DNA from: Roseibium sediminis
GTDB lineage: Bacteria > Pseudomonadota > Alphaproteobacteria > Rhizobiales > Stappiaceae
DNA length: 64,000 nt
Reading direction: 5' to 3'
Assembly: GCF_008711325.1 (NCBI RefSeq)
Contig: NZ_VXDB01000005.1
Span: 62,001 to 126,000 of the forward strand
Positions 18,333-26,820 of the stretch are shown piece by piece. How positions within the stretch are numbered: the stretch's first letter is position 1; each line of letters begins with the position of its first letter. The notes under the pieces are model-generated. The model worked only from the letters and a program-made list of their open reading frames with translations, did not search any database and had not been told where the DNA came from. The translations under genes and the position numbers were made by a program.

Positions 18333-18380
18333 GCTGGATCGACCAGCTTTGGGCGCTCAATCGATTCCGATTTAGCGCCC
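18333..18380. other. Two adjacent hairpins between the HIT gene and nudC
   Basis: GCTGG-atcga-CCAGC at 18333-18347 is followed by a longer hairpin at 18351-18380: GGGCGCT paired with AGCGCCC, then one mismatch, then AATC/GATT around a 6-base loop. They lie just after the HIT stop codon in the transcript direction. There is no T run, so they are more likely an mRNA-processing or stability element than a classic terminator. Confidence 0.6.
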
Positions 18381-18386
18381 GCCGAT

Positions 18387-18791
18387 CTAGAGAAGCTCAC
18401 GAAGCTTTCGGATCAGGTGAGACTGGGCTTCCTCGGCATAGGCGATGGCCGGAACGACACCCCAGACGGGCCCGGGCCAGGCCGCATCTTCCCGGAAGCG
18501 CGCTATCACATGAACATGAAGCTGCGACACCTGATTGCCAAGCGCACCAACATTCAGTTTTTCGCAATTGGTGGCGGATTTCAGCGCTTCGCTAGCCAGC
18601 GCGATTTCGTCCATCAGTTGGTGCCGGTCGTCCGCATCCAGATCGATCAGTTCGATCAGGTCGTTCTTGCGGGGGACAAGCAAGAGCCAGGGATAATTGG
18701 CGTCCTTCATCAGGCGCACCGTCGAAAGGGGAAGGTCGGTGACAAAAAGGCTGTCACCTTCAATGCGGGGATTTAGGTCAAAGGACGACAT
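18387..18791 (-). CDS. HIT-domain nucleotide hydrolase/transferase
   Basis: A 134-residue histidine-triad protein, expected to cleave nucleotide phosphates or phosphoramidates such as dinucleoside polyphosphates. The C-terminal triad reads Q-L-H-V-H-V-I (residues 90-96): the first His of HxHxHxx is Gln, while the central nucleophile (His92) and the last His (94) remain. The downstream PGPVWG is typical of an alphaproteobacterial HIT subfamily that shares this Gln. The start at 18791 (MSSFDLN) has CGGAG upstream. It precedes nudC and the histidine phosphatase on the same strand. Confidence 0.88.
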   Translation of the reverse strand: MSSFDLNPRIEGDSLFVTDLPLSTVRLMKDANYPWLLLVPRKNDLIELIDLDADDRHQLMDEIALASEALKSATNCEKLNVGALGNQVSQLHVHVIARFREDAAWPGPVWGVVPAIAYAEEAQSHLIRKLRELL

Positions 18792-18956
18792 GGAAACTCC
18801 GAGAACCAAGTGTTCCGCACGCTACACCGCTTGGCGCTGCCTTGACCAGTTCATCGGGACAAATGGCGAGTAAAATTGGATGTCATCCTGAAAGGGGCAA
18901 AGAAACTGGGCTGGCCCCCTTGCCAAGACCCCACCTTGTCCTGATATAAGGCCCTC

Positions 18957-19056
18957 GGGAGGTTGGTGGTGGACGAGCCACTCGCCAACCGGGTCAGGTC
19001 CGGAAGGAAGCAGCCCTAACGAGTCCCGGCACGGGTCATCGTGCCAGCCTCCCACC
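18957..19056 (+). ncRNA. ffs: Signal recognition particle RNA, small (4.5S) type
   Basis: RNA component of the signal recognition particle that targets nascent inner-membrane proteins with Ffh. The universally conserved core GGTCAGGTCCGGAAGGAAGCAGCCC is intact at 18992-19016, containing the GGAA tetraloop helix and the asymmetric A-rich loop. The 5-prime GGGAGG (18957-18962) pairs with CCTCCC (19048-19053), closing an RNA of about 100 nt. CCTTTT follows as a weak terminator. Upstream, TTGCCA (18920-18925) and TATAAG (18945-18950) form a plausible promoter with a slightly long 19-base spacer. The ends are estimates. Confidence 0.93.
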
Positions 19057-19192
19057 TTTTCATTTCATGACATGACCCTTGTGCATCTGTCTCCGTTGAC
19101 AGCGGGGACAAGTTCGCATGCGCCCGATTTGGTGCACAAAAAAATCAAATTGCCTCGCGACATAGGCTTCCAATTCAAGCTAATGTGCCGCC

Positions 19193-21043
19193 ATGGATGA
19201 AATGGCCTTTCCCGATACACCGCAAAAAGAAAAGCCTGCCAATGGCGGCGCTTATCGTGTTCTGGCGCGCAAATACCGACCAAGTACCTTTGAGGATCTG
19301 GTGGGGCAGGAGCCCATGGTGCAGACGCTGGAAAACGCGTTTGACACGGGGCGCATTGCTCAGGCGTGGATGCTCACCGGGGTTCGCGGCGTCGGCAAGA
19401 CGACAACCGCCCGCATTCTGGCGCGCGGCCTGAACTACGAAGTTCCGGGCGAGGCGGACAAGCCGACGGTGCGCCTGACACAGGAAGGCACCCATTGCCG
19501 CGCCATCATGGAAGGTCGCCATGTCGATGTGATCGAGATGGATGCCGCCTCCCATACGGGTATCGGAGACATCCGCGAGATCATCGATGCGTCGCGCTAC
19601 CGACCGGCGACGGCGCGATACAAGGTCTACATCATCGACGAAGTGCACATGCTCTCGAATGCTGCCTTCAACGGCCTGTTGAAGACGCTGGAAGAGCCGC
19701 CCGAGCATGTGAAATTCATCTTTGCGACGACCGAAATCCGCAAGGTTCCGATCACCGTGCTGTCGCGCTGCCAGCGCTTTGACCTCAGGCGGATCGATCA
19801 GGCCAAGCTTGTTGGCCTGCTGCGCCGGATTTCTGCCGCCGAGAACATTCAGATTTCCGACGAGGCGCTGCTGCTGATTGCACGCGCAGGCGAAGGCTCG
19901 GCCCGTGATTCTCTGTCGCTGCTCGATCAGGCCATGGCGCGGGCGTCCGGTCCGGTTGAAGCCGGGGATCTGCGACAAATGCTCGGCCTCGCTGATCGGG
20001 CGCGGGTCATTGATCTCTTTGAACATGTCATGGCCGGGCGCGTTGCCGAAGCGATGGACGAGCTGCAGGCGCAATATGAAGTCGGTGCCGACCCGGCAAT
20101 CGTGCTGACGGATCTGGCTGACTTCACCCACCTCGTCACCCGCGTGAAGGTGGCTCCAAAGGCGGCGGATGAAGCTTCGGTAACCGAGGTGGAGCGTGTT
20201 CGCGGGCGTGAATTTGCCGAAAAACTCTCCATTCGCATCCTGTCCCGAGCCTGGCAAATCCTCTTGAAGGGTGTTCAGGAAGTTCAGGCTGCGCCAAAAC
20301 CTCTGGCGGCTGCCGACATGGTTCTGGTGCGACTGGCCTATGCCGCGGATTTACCGGATCCTGGCGAGGCGCTTGCTCTGCTTCGCCAAGGAGGAGCTGC
20401 CCCATCCGGCGGCGGTGCGCCAATGACGGGCGGCGGTGGTCCAGGTGGTCCGGTTGCCATGGCGGCAGGCGGCGGAGGTGGACGGCCTGCACTGAAGGCA
20501 ATCGCGGGCGGAGCCCCTCAGCCCCAACCGGTGATGGATGCTGTGGCGCAGGCCCGTCAAGAGCCGTTTCAGGCCCCTCCCGTTCAAGCTCCCCCCGTTC
20601 AAGTCCCCAAGGTGGCGTTGCATTCCCTGCAGGACTGCGCGGTTCTGGCGTCTGAAAAGCGCGACATTCCAATGAAGGTCGCCATTGAGCGCCAGATGCG
20701 GCTTGTAAAGTTTGAAGTCGGGCGGATCGAAATCCAGCCAACCGAAGATGCGCCGCCAGACATTTCCGGCGAGTTTGGCCGGAAGCTGACCGAATGGACC
20801 GAAATGCGCTGGATCGTATCGGTCGCCAAATCGGGCGGGCGGCCCACAATCCATGAGGAACGCGAGGCCAATCAGGCGCAGCTCGTCTCGGATGCCAAGT
20901 CCCATCCGACGGTCGCTGCGCTGCTCGGTCAGTTTCCCGGTGCCCGGGTGGTCGACGTGCGGGTTCAGGAAGTCGAGGAGGATGTCGCACCCATCATCGA
21001 TCCGCTGCTGCATGAAGCCGTCGGGGACGACGACGACGATTGA
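19193..21043 (+). CDS. dnaX: DNA polymerase III gamma/tau subunit
   Basis: Clamp-loader ATPase subunit that loads the sliding clamp and, as tau, links polymerase cores and helicase. The 616 residues begin with the AAA+ module: YRPSTFEDLVGQE, Walker A GVRGVGKTTTARI, Walker B IIDEVHMLS and the SRC motif LSRCQRFDLRR. The cysteine-rich zinc site of the E. coli protein is reduced to a lone Cys (THCRAIMEGRHVD), as is common in alphaproteobacteria. A Gly/Pro/Ala-rich linker (residues about 400-475) precedes the tau-specific C-terminus. I saw no obvious A-rich slippery heptamer for a gamma product. Probable operon dnaX-ybaB-recR. Confidence 0.95.
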   Translation: MDEMAFPDTPQKEKPANGGAYRVLARKYRPSTFEDLVGQEPMVQTLENAFDTGRIAQAWMLTGVRGVGKTTTARILARGLNYEVPGEADKPTVRLTQEGTHCRAIMEGRHVDVIEMDAASHTGIGDIREIIDASRYRPATARYKVYIIDEVHMLSNAAFNGLLKTLEEPPEHVKFIFATTEIRKVPITVLSRCQRFDLRRIDQAKLVGLLRRISAAENIQISDEALLLIARAGEGSARDSLSLLDQAMARASGPVEAGDLRQMLGLADRARVIDLFEHVMAGRVAEAMDELQAQYEVGADPAIVLTDLADFTHLVTRVKVAPKAADEASVTEVERVRGREFAEKLSIRILSRAWQILLKGVQEVQAAPKPLAAADMVLVRLAYAADLPDPGEALALLRQGGAAPSGGGAPMTGGGGPGGPVAMAAGGGGGRPALKAIAGGAPQPQPVMDAVAQARQEPFQAPPVQAPPVQVPKVALHSLQDCAVLASEKRDIPMKVAIERQMRLVKFEVGRIEIQPTEDAPPDISGEFGRKLTEWTEMRWIVSVAKSGGRPTIHEEREANQAQLVSDAKSHPTVAALLGQFPGARVVDVRVQEVEEDVAPIIDPLLHEAVGDDDDD

Positions 21044-21156
21044 TCGGGAACAGTCGATTTCTTCCCTCGGATCTTGCTGATCCGGCTGCAAACCCGATAT
21101 GTAGGCGCACATTTTGATTTCTTGCGCCCAGGCGCAGCAAAACAGGAGTGAGGTCC

Positions 21157-21477
21157 ATGGACTTCCTGAAGATGATGAAACAGGCCAAGCAAATGCAGGA
21201 ACAGATGGGTTCCCTGCAGGAGCAGATCACCGAGATCGAGGCTGAAGGCACGTCCGGTGGCGGTCTGGTGAAAGTGGTTCTCAACGGCAAGGGCGAGCTG
21301 AAAAGCCTCAAGATCGATCCATCCCTTTTCAAGGAAGACGACGTTGAGATCCTCGAAGACCTCATCATCGCCGCTCATACCGACGGCCGCGTGAAGATCG
21401 ATGCAGGCATTCAGGAAAAGACGCAGGCCATGATGGGTGGCCTCGGCCTCCCGGCGGGCATGAAACTCCCGTTCTGA
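21157..21477 (+). CDS. ybaB: YbaB/EbfC family nucleoid-associated protein
   Basis: Small dimeric DNA-binding protein (106 residues) found next to dnaX and recR in most bacteria. The sequence shows the N-terminal coiled helix MMKQAKQMQEQMGSLQEQITEIEAEGTS and the conserved LKSLKIDPSLF and DLIIAAHTDGRVKID segments. The start at 21157 (MDFLKMMKQ) follows CAGGAGTGAGG. Its role in nucleoid organisation or recombination is inferred from the family and from the gene neighbours. Confidence 0.93.
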   Translation: MDFLKMMKQAKQMQEQMGSLQEQITEIEAEGTSGGGLVKVVLNGKGELKSLKIDPSLFKEDDVEILEDLIIAAHTDGRVKIDAGIQEKTQAMMGGLGLPAGMKLPF

Positions 21478-21504
21478 GTTCCGTTGGTCGTTCGCCACAT
21501 TTTA

Positions 21505-21608
21505 CCCCTCACCCGGGCTAAAACCCGACCTCTCCCCAAGGGAGAGGTGGCGGATCGAGCATCCCTTCTCCCTTGGGGAGAAGGTGGCCCAAAGGGCCGG
21601 ATGAGGGG
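21505..21608. repeat. 104-bp composite palindromic repeat element
   Basis: Bounded by inverted termini CCCCTCA (21505-21511) and TGAGGGG (21602-21608). Inside are four nested hairpins: CGGG/CCCG, ACCTCTCCC-caa-GGGAGAGGT (21528-21548), CCTTCTCCC-ttg-GGGAGAAGG (21564-21584) and GGCCC-aaa-GGGCC (21586-21598). This looks like the dispersed intergenic palindromes known in rhizobial genomes. It lies between ybaB and recR and would be transcribed as a folded RNA in the operon. Confidence 0.85.
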
Positions 21609-21637
21609 ATATCAATTTGGGAATCAGGCAGGCAAGC

Positions 21638-22246
21638 ATGGCGCAGAAGAAGGTTGCGGGACCGGAGATTGAACGTCTGATCCAGCTGCTGGCCAAGCTG
21701 CCGGGGCTGGGGCCCCGGTCTGCCCGCCGCGCTGCCTTGCACCTGATCAAGAAAAAGGATCAGTTGCTGGTTCCGTTGGCCGAGGCCATGGGCATCGCGG
21801 TCGAAAAGATCGGCATATGCTCCCATTGCGGCACGGTTGATACGTCCGACCCCTGCGCCATTTGCTCCGACCCGCGCCGCGACCCGAAGGTTCTGGTCGT
21901 GGTGGAAGATGTCGCAGATCTCTGGGCTCTGGAACGGGCAGGCGCGATCAACGCCTGCTATCATGTGCTGGGCGGGACTTTGTCACCGCTCGACGGCATT
22001 GGACCGGATGATCTCAATCTTGCAGCTCTTATTACCCGCTGCGAGGCGGAAGAGCTGGAAGAAGTCATTCTGGCGATCAATGCCACGGTCGAAGGGCAGA
22101 CGACTGCCCACTACGTGATGGACCAGCTTGCCCATTTGAACGTCAACGTCACACGGCTGGCGCACGGCGTTCCGGTTGGCGGCGAACTGGACTATCTCGA
22201 CGAAGGCACGCTTGCTCAAGCCCTTCGGGCCCGGACGCGATTTTAA
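21638..22246 (+). CDS. recR: Recombination mediator RecR
   Basis: Works with RecF/RecO to load RecA on gapped single-stranded DNA. The 202 residues show the helix-hairpin-helix region [17 protein letters not shown], a four-cysteine zinc finger (CSHCG and CAIC, with TSDPC between), and the Toprim domain starting [16 protein letters not shown]. The C-terminus has the RecR-typical [29 protein letters not shown]. The start [11 protein letters not shown] at 21638 matches the family. It overlaps the last four bases of the convergent DUF1801 gene. Confidence 0.95.
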   Translation: MAQKKVAGPEIERLIQLLAKLPGLGPRSARRAALHLIKKKDQLLVPLAEAMGIAVEKIGICSHCGTVDTSDPCAICSDPRRDPKVLVVVEDVADLWALERAGAINACYHVLGGTLSPLDGIGPDDLNLAALITRCEAEELEEVILAINATVEGQTTAHYVMDQLAHLNVNVTRLAHGVPVGGELDYLDEGTLAQALRARTRF

Positions 22247-22704
22247 TCCCCTCGGGTCTTGCTCAGATGATAGGTCAGTGCGGCCTTGATCAATAACCGG
22301 AGCTTGTCTGTCGGAAGCTCTTCTTCTGGCTGGAAGTGGATTGCGCGGTTTCCTTCAAAAACGAAGTCGTCAGGAAACAGGGTCTGGAAGTCCGACATCA
22401 GGCTGGTTTGGCAATGGGTGTAGAGGGCATACCCGCCCGTTTTTGGCAGTCCCAACCTGATCGTCGAGCCAGCCTTGGTCTTGGAAGTCAGATAGGACGG
22501 TTGCCCCCATTTTAACGTTTCTTCCAGCGGTCCGACCCCTTCAGTCTCCGCTGCCGTTTCGAATATGAGGGCACGCAATTTCAGAAGTCCTTCGCGCTCT
22601 TTGGAGGGAAAGACTTCGAAGGCGCTCGCGACACTGGTGTTTTTTATAGAGGTGACCAACTCAAAACCTCGCGGGTCATTTAGGATTGAAGATAGCAAAG
22701 GCAA
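22243..22704 (-). CDS. DUF1801 family protein (YdhG/CyaY-like fold)
   Basis: A protein of up to 153 residues with the DUF1801 pattern: an N-terminal helix ([21 protein letters not shown]), then [14 protein letters not shown] and [18 protein letters not shown], then a C-terminal [16 protein letters not shown]. Members are small alpha/beta proteins of unknown biochemical role. No ATG precedes the conserved part: the longest frame starts with TTG at 22704, and a TTG at 22659 with GCGAGG seven bases upstream is an alternative. Convergent with recR (4-base overlap) and divergent from the EI24 gene. Confidence 0.75.
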   Translation of the reverse strand: MPLLSSILNDPRGFELVTSIKNTSVASAFEVFPSKEREGLLKLRALIFETAAETEGVGPLEETLKWGQPSYLTSKTKAGSTIRLGLPKTGGYALYTHCQTSLMSDFQTLFPDDFVFEGNRAIHFQPEEELPTDKLRLLIKAALTYHLSKTRGD

Positions 22705-22844
22705 AGTCGCCTTGCGAGTGTTCGGCTATCTCTCCTGACACGGGGAGTTCTATCGTTGGCCCAATCCAAATTTGACCGAACAGGTTGTAGTTCGCGAAAC
22801 AGAAACTTATCTCCCCTTTCAGTACAGTTTGACAAAGGCCCGTT

Positions 22845-23513
22845 ATGCTCTCCTCCGCTTCTCGCGCATTTCGTGAAGTTTTCGAACCGCCATTTCGGGC
22901 GATCTTCTGGAAGATGCTGGGGTTCACGCTGGCGATCCTGCTGTTTATCTGGATCGGCTTGCAAGGGTTGGTCGCCGGGTTTGTGGCGCTGCCTTATCCG
23001 TGGCTGGAAACGGCTCTCTCGATCCTGACTGGTGTTGGGGCGGTGATTGGTCTCGGCTTTCTGATTGCGCCGGTCTCTGCCCTTTTTGCTGGCCTGTTCC
23101 AGGACCAGATTGCCGACATTGTGGACGCGCAGGACTATCCGAATGACCGCCCCGGAACAGCCCTGCCACTTGGTCAGTCGATCACGCAGACGATCAAGTT
23201 CACCGGCGTGGTGATTCTCGGCAACCTGTTTGCGCTGTTCCTGCTTCTTATTCCCGGTATCAATCTGGTCGCCTTCTTTCTCGTCAACGGCTATCTGCTC
23301 GGGCGGGAGTTCTTCGAATTTGCAGCCATGCGGTTCATGTCGGCAGCCGAGGCGCGTCGTTTCCGCAAGGCGCGCGCCGGAACGGTCTTCATGGGTGGTC
23401 TGGTGATCGCAGGCGTGCTTGCCGTGCCGATCCTCAATCTGATTACCCCTATTTTTGCGACCATTTTCATGATGCATGTCTTCAAACGGCTTGAATCGGG
23501 ACGCCCGATGTGA
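22845..23513 (+). CDS. EI24/CysZ-like integral membrane protein
   Basis: A 222-residue membrane protein of the EI24 (CysZ) family. Hydrophobic segments are visible around residues 25-50, 58-82, 118-148 and 178-210. The family motif [16 protein letters not shown] (about residue 148 on) links the third and fourth helical blocks. E. coli CysZ takes up sulfate for cysteine synthesis, but many EI24 proteins have no proven substrate and no cys genes are nearby. The next gene is a glutaminase and the one after is a second EI24 paralogue. Confidence 0.83.
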   Translation: MLSSASRAFREVFEPPFRAIFWKMLGFTLAILLFIWIGLQGLVAGFVALPYPWLETALSILTGVGAVIGLGFLIAPVSALFAGLFQDQIADIVDAQDYPNDRPGTALPLGQSITQTIKFTGVVILGNLFALFLLLIPGINLVAFFLVNGYLLGREFFEFAAMRFMSAAEARRFRKARAGTVFMGGLVIAGVLAVPILNLITPIFATIFMMHVFKRLESGRPM

Positions 23514-23547
23514 CGTTCTGCAGCCCCGCAGGGTAAGGCAGGGGCCA

Positions 23548-24453
23548 ATGCAGAAGATTCTCGATGAAATTGCCGCAAACGCGCTGAAGGCGACGGATCT
23601 GGGGAAGGTCGCCGACTATATCCCGGAATTGGCGAAGGTTGACCCGAAGCAGTTTGCCATCAGCATTGCCACTGCCGATGGCGGCCTCTTTTCGGCAGGC
23701 GATTGCGATACGCCGTTCTCCATCCAGTCGATCTCCAAGGTCTTCGTTCTGGCGCTGGCGCTGGGCAAGGTGGGGGATGCCTTATGGAAGCGGGTCGGAC
23801 GTGAGCCGTCGGGATTGTCCTTTGATTCCGTCTTGTTGCTGGAGCGCGAGAACGGAGTTCCCCGCAATCCCTTCATCAATGCCGGCGCTCTGGTCACCAC
23901 AGATACGTTTTTGAATTGTTCGACGCCGCGTGAAGCCTTGGGTGCCCTGCTGCGGTTTGTGCGTGCGGCCTCTGATCGGGATGACATTCATATCGACGAG
24001 AGCGTCGCCCATTCAGAGCTGGACACGGCACACCGGAATTTTGCGCTGGCGCATTATCTGGCCTCCCACCGCAACCTTACCAATACACCCGAGCACGTGC
24101 TGGGAACCTATTGCCATCAGTGCGCCATCGAAATGACGACTGTCCAGCTGGCGCTTGCAGGTCGCATTCTGCTGGATGCCGAGGGTCTGCCTTCGCTTTT
24201 GTCTCACCAGCGCAAACGTCGCATCAACGCGCTCATGATGACCTGCGGTCACTATGACGGGTCCGGCGACTTCGCGTTCGAGGTGGGCCTGCCGGGCAAG
24301 AGTGGTGTAGGCGGAGGGATTCTCGTCATCGCGCCGGGACGCGCCTCTATTGCGGTCTGGTCGCCGGGGTTGAACGCTTACGGCAATTCCAAGCGGGGCA
24401 CCGAAGCCATGGCCGAACTAGCCCGGAAGACCGGCTGGTCGGTTTTTGGTTAA
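23548..24453 (+). CDS. glsA: Glutaminase
   Basis: Hydrolyses glutamine to glutamate and ammonia. The 301-residue protein is a serine-dependent beta-lactamase-fold glutaminase: SxxK in [10 protein letters not shown], then [15 protein letters not shown], the substrate-binding [13 protein letters not shown], and [14 protein letters not shown] near the C-terminus. The start [13 protein letters not shown] at 23548 agrees with the family; the frame is open upstream into the end of the EI24 gene. It lies 34 bases after that gene and 80 before the second EI24 gene, all on the plus strand. Confidence 0.94.
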   Translation: MQKILDEIAANALKATDLGKVADYIPELAKVDPKQFAISIATADGGLFSAGDCDTPFSIQSISKVFVLALALGKVGDALWKRVGREPSGLSFDSVLLLERENGVPRNPFINAGALVTTDTFLNCSTPREALGALLRFVRAASDRDDIHIDESVAHSELDTAHRNFALAHYLASHRNLTNTPEHVLGTYCHQCAIEMTTVQLALAGRILLDAEGLPSLLSHQRKRRINALMMTCGHYDGSGDFAFEVGLPGKSGVGGGILVIAPGRASIAVWSPGLNAYGNSKRGTEAMAELARKTGWSVFG

Positions 24454-24533
24454 GAGCCGGAAAACGCGGCGTTAACTGGAGATTCCGATATTCGCGCTAG
24501 TGTCCGCGGCATTGCGATAAAAGGCAGTGCAGT

Positions 24534-25337
24534 GTGATCGTCAAAAGTTTGTTTCAGTCCTTTTCGGCCATCGGGGTAGGTACCGTCGGACAGACTCTCG
24601 TCTGGGGGTTCAGGACCATCGCAATCGTCAGTGTTCTGGGGCTGTTGTTCAACCTCTATTTCAACTATGGGGCCTTTCCCCAGCGTGACTGGTTGGAAAC
24701 CGCGGTCATTTTTGTCATCACCCTGCTGATGAATTTCATGGGGTTGATTTCCATCGGGTTCGTGTTCGGTTATGCGTTGCTCCCGGCTTCAATCCTGCTG
24801 GCTGTTCTCTATTCCGCCGACCTCGCAGAAGGGTTCGAGCGCAAGTATTATCCGGATGTTGCTGGCAGCAGACTGCCAGACACGCGGTCAAAGGTGCTGC
24901 GCGCGGTTGGTGCCATCGTCATCACAGGCATAATGGCGCTGATAGGTGTGTTTGTGACACTGCTGGCAGGGCCATTTGTCGGGGCAGGCGTTTTTGTCGC
25001 GATCAATGGCAGGCTTCTCGGCAAGGAGGCATTCCTGCTTGTTGCCCGGCGCCACCACTCGCAAGCAGATGCGGAAGCGATCTATCGCCGGAACCGCATG
25101 GTGACCCACTTCTATGGAAGCGCGGCCTCAATGCTGTTTCTTGTGCCTTGGCTCGGTCTGTTCGCGCATGTCTATGCGGTGAGCCTGATGGTGAACTTTT
25201 ATCATCAGCTTGCCGAGAAGGCTTGGGCAGCAAGGCGCGAGCGGGAAGGCATGGTGTCGGAGGCAGTAGAAAAAGAAGATGCCCCGCAGCGGGATTGGGT
25301 TGAAGGACCATGGGACAGGCCCCGGTCCGGCTCCTGA
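24534..25337 (+). CDS. Second EI24-like integral membrane protein
   Basis: A 267-residue membrane protein. It shares with the gene at 22845 the block NGRLLGKEAFLLVARR (compare [16 protein letters not shown]) and the similarly spaced C-terminal pattern of a small-residue helix with two prolines followed by a ...MVNFYHQL end, so the two are diverged EI24-type paralogues. It has about five hydrophobic stretches. The charged, proline-containing C-terminal tail (about residues 230-267) is extra. The start is GTG at 24534 with AAGG nine bases upstream. Function unknown; the glutaminase between the paralogues is the main clue. Confidence 0.75.
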   Translation: MIVKSLFQSFSAIGVGTVGQTLVWGFRTIAIVSVLGLLFNLYFNYGAFPQRDWLETAVIFVITLLMNFMGLISIGFVFGYALLPASILLAVLYSADLAEGFERKYYPDVAGSRLPDTRSKVLRAVGAIVITGIMALIGVFVTLLAGPFVGAGVFVAINGRLLGKEAFLLVARRHHSQADAEAIYRRNRMVTHFYGSAASMLFLVPWLGLFAHVYAVSLMVNFYHQLAEKAWAARREREGMVSEAVEKEDAPQRDWVEGPWDRPRSGS

Positions 25338-25340
25338 ATG

Positions 25341-25373
25341 AAAAAAGCCCCGCGGCCGGAAGGTCGCAGGGCT
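25341..25373 (-). terminator. Intrinsic terminator after aqpZ
   Basis: Read on the minus strand: AGCCC...GGGCT with an inner stem around a GGAA-type loop (25346-25373 on the plus strand), followed by six T (the A run at 25341-25346). Confidence 0.85.
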
Positions 25374-25397
25374 GAGAAGATCGAAGATCCGTCGGTA

Positions 25398-26105
25398 TCA
25401 GTCGTCACTTGCGTCCAGAACGCCGCCTTCACGGAAGAGGACGCCGGCCAGCGCTCCGCCGATAATTGGCGCGACGATAAACAGCCACACTTGTGCAAGT
25501 GCGCCCGGATTGGTGGCGGCGCCGATGATCGCCGGGCCGATGGACCGAGCCGGGTTGACCGACACGCCGGTCACGTTGATACCGACAATGTGGATCACGA
25601 CGAGCGTCAGGCCGATGGCAAGTCCTGCAAGGTGAGCCGGAGCCCCCTTCTGCGTCACACCGAGGATACAGACGAGGAAAAGGAAGGTCGCGACGATTTC
25701 GAACACAAGGGCCGACGTCATGTCATATTCGCCGAGATACCCGGCACCCCAGCCGTTCTGTCCGAGGCCGCCATCCCATCCGCCAGCCTTGCCGCTGAGA
25801 ATCAGATAGAGGATCGCTGCGCCTGCAATGGCACCCAGCACCTGGGCAATCACATAGGTCACGAGGTCACCGGCGGACATTCTGCCTGCCATGAAGACGC
25901 CGACGCTGACTGCCGGGTTGATGTGGCAACCGGAAATCTTGCCGATCCCGTAGGCCATCGCGACGATCGACAGACCGAATGCGAAGGAAATGCCAAGTAT
26001 GTCGATAGAGGTAGCCCCTGTTCCCATTCCGGCTATTACGGCTGCTCCACAGCCGAACAAGACGAGGGTCATGGTACCGATAAATTCTGCCACTGCTTTT
26101 TTCAT
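25398..26105 (-). CDS. aqpZ: Aquaporin Z-type water channel
   Basis: Water channel of the inner membrane, 235 residues with six transmembrane segments. Both pore loops carry intact NPA motifs: GCHINPAVSVG in the first half and TGVSVNPARSIGPA in the second. The selectivity filter residues that define water-selective AqpZ rather than glycerol channels can be read: the His of VIHIVGINVTG, the Thr of VTGVS and the Arg after the second NPA. Upstream of the start there are about 300 bases shared with the sdh promoter region; a terminator follows the stop. Confidence 0.94.
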   Translation of the reverse strand: MKKAVAEFIGTMTLVLFGCGAAVIAGMGTGATSIDILGISFAFGLSIVAMAYGIGKISGCHINPAVSVGVFMAGRMSAGDLVTYVIAQVLGAIAGAAILYLILSGKAGGWDGGLGQNGWGAGYLGEYDMTSALVFEIVATFLFLVCILGVTQKGAPAHLAGLAIGLTLVVIHIVGINVTGVSVNPARSIGPAIIGAATNPGALAQVWLFIVAPIIGGALAGVLFREGGVLDASDD

Positions 26106-26410
26106 GGCCTAGCTCCGTTGTTATTTGCTTGATCGAAGCGGCCCGCCAGAATTTCCGTCGATCGAGGCGATTACGCATGGTAAAAAAAGGCATAATTCGG
26201 GCAATGTGAAAAGAGCTATATCCAGCGTGAAAACAATCAGCGGTGGATATGATCCTGCTCAAATTCGCAATTGGGAAAGGAAACCAACCATTTTCCTATG
26301 CCAAGAGCTTTGACGAAGCGGGTTGATAGCGCTAGAACCCTTCCAGACAACGCCTTGAACTTCTTACCATTACGTAAACGGAAGTGGGCGTCGCACGGGA
26401 GAGATCATCC
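26106..26410. other. Divergent aqpZ-sdhC intergenic region
   Basis: About 305 bases without a gene. The left end is the 5-prime flank of aqpZ, and the middle is AT-richer than its surroundings. The right end carries the sdh promoter listed separately. No RNA gene was seen. Confidence 0.6.
26309..26337 (+). promoter_or_regulatory. Likely sigma-70-type promoter of the sdh operon
   Basis: TTGACG (26309-26314), a 17-base spacer, then TAGAAC (26332-26337). An 8-base palindrome TAGCGCTA overlaps the upstream edge of the -10 box and could be a regulator site. The sdhC ATG is 73 bases further on. Confidence 0.5.
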
Positions 26411-26809
26411 ATGTCGAACGCGGACTTGCGTGGCAACCGCCCGCTCTCGCCTCACCTGCAGATTTACAAGCCGATCCTGACCATGGTCATGTCGATCCTG
26501 CACCGCATTACCGGTGCGGCATTGTATTTCGGCACCCTTCTTTTGGCCTGGTGGCTGATCGCAGCTGCTGCCGGCCCGGCTTACTTTGATTTCGTCAATG
26601 GCATCTACGGCTCGTTCCTTGGTCGGCTTGTGCTTTTCGGCTTCACCTGGGCACTGGTGCATCACATGCTCGGCGGCATTCGCCATTTCATCTGGGACAT
26701 GGGAGCGGGCTTTGGGCGCGAAACTCGTGAATGGCTTGCCCGGGCAACGATTATCGGTTCTGTCAGCCTGACGATCCTGCTCTGGATCATCGGCTACGCG
26801 GTTCGCTGA
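26411..26809 (+). CDS. sdhC: Succinate dehydrogenase cytochrome b556 subunit
   Basis: Membrane anchor of complex II, binding haem b and ubiquinone. The 132 residues show [30 protein letters not shown], the SdhC signature with the quinone-site Ser and Arg, three hydrophobic helices, and the haem-ligand His region [13 protein letters not shown]. The start at 26411 ([15 protein letters not shown]) matches the family and follows GGGAGAG. First gene of sdhCDAB; sdhD starts 11 bases after its stop. Confidence 0.95.
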   Translation: MSNADLRGNRPLSPHLQIYKPILTMVMSILHRITGAALYFGTLLLAWWLIAAAAGPAYFDFVNGIYGSFLGRLVLFGFTWALVHHMLGGIRHFIWDMGAGFGRETREWLARATIIGSVSLTILLWIIGYAVR

Positions 26810-26820
26810 GGGAGACGACC

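Noticed and set aside
20395..20620. Repetitive GGC/GGT/CCC stretch in dnaX looking like a repeat array
   Set aside because: It is the in-frame Gly/Pro/Ala linker of the gamma/tau subunit, not a DNA repeat element.
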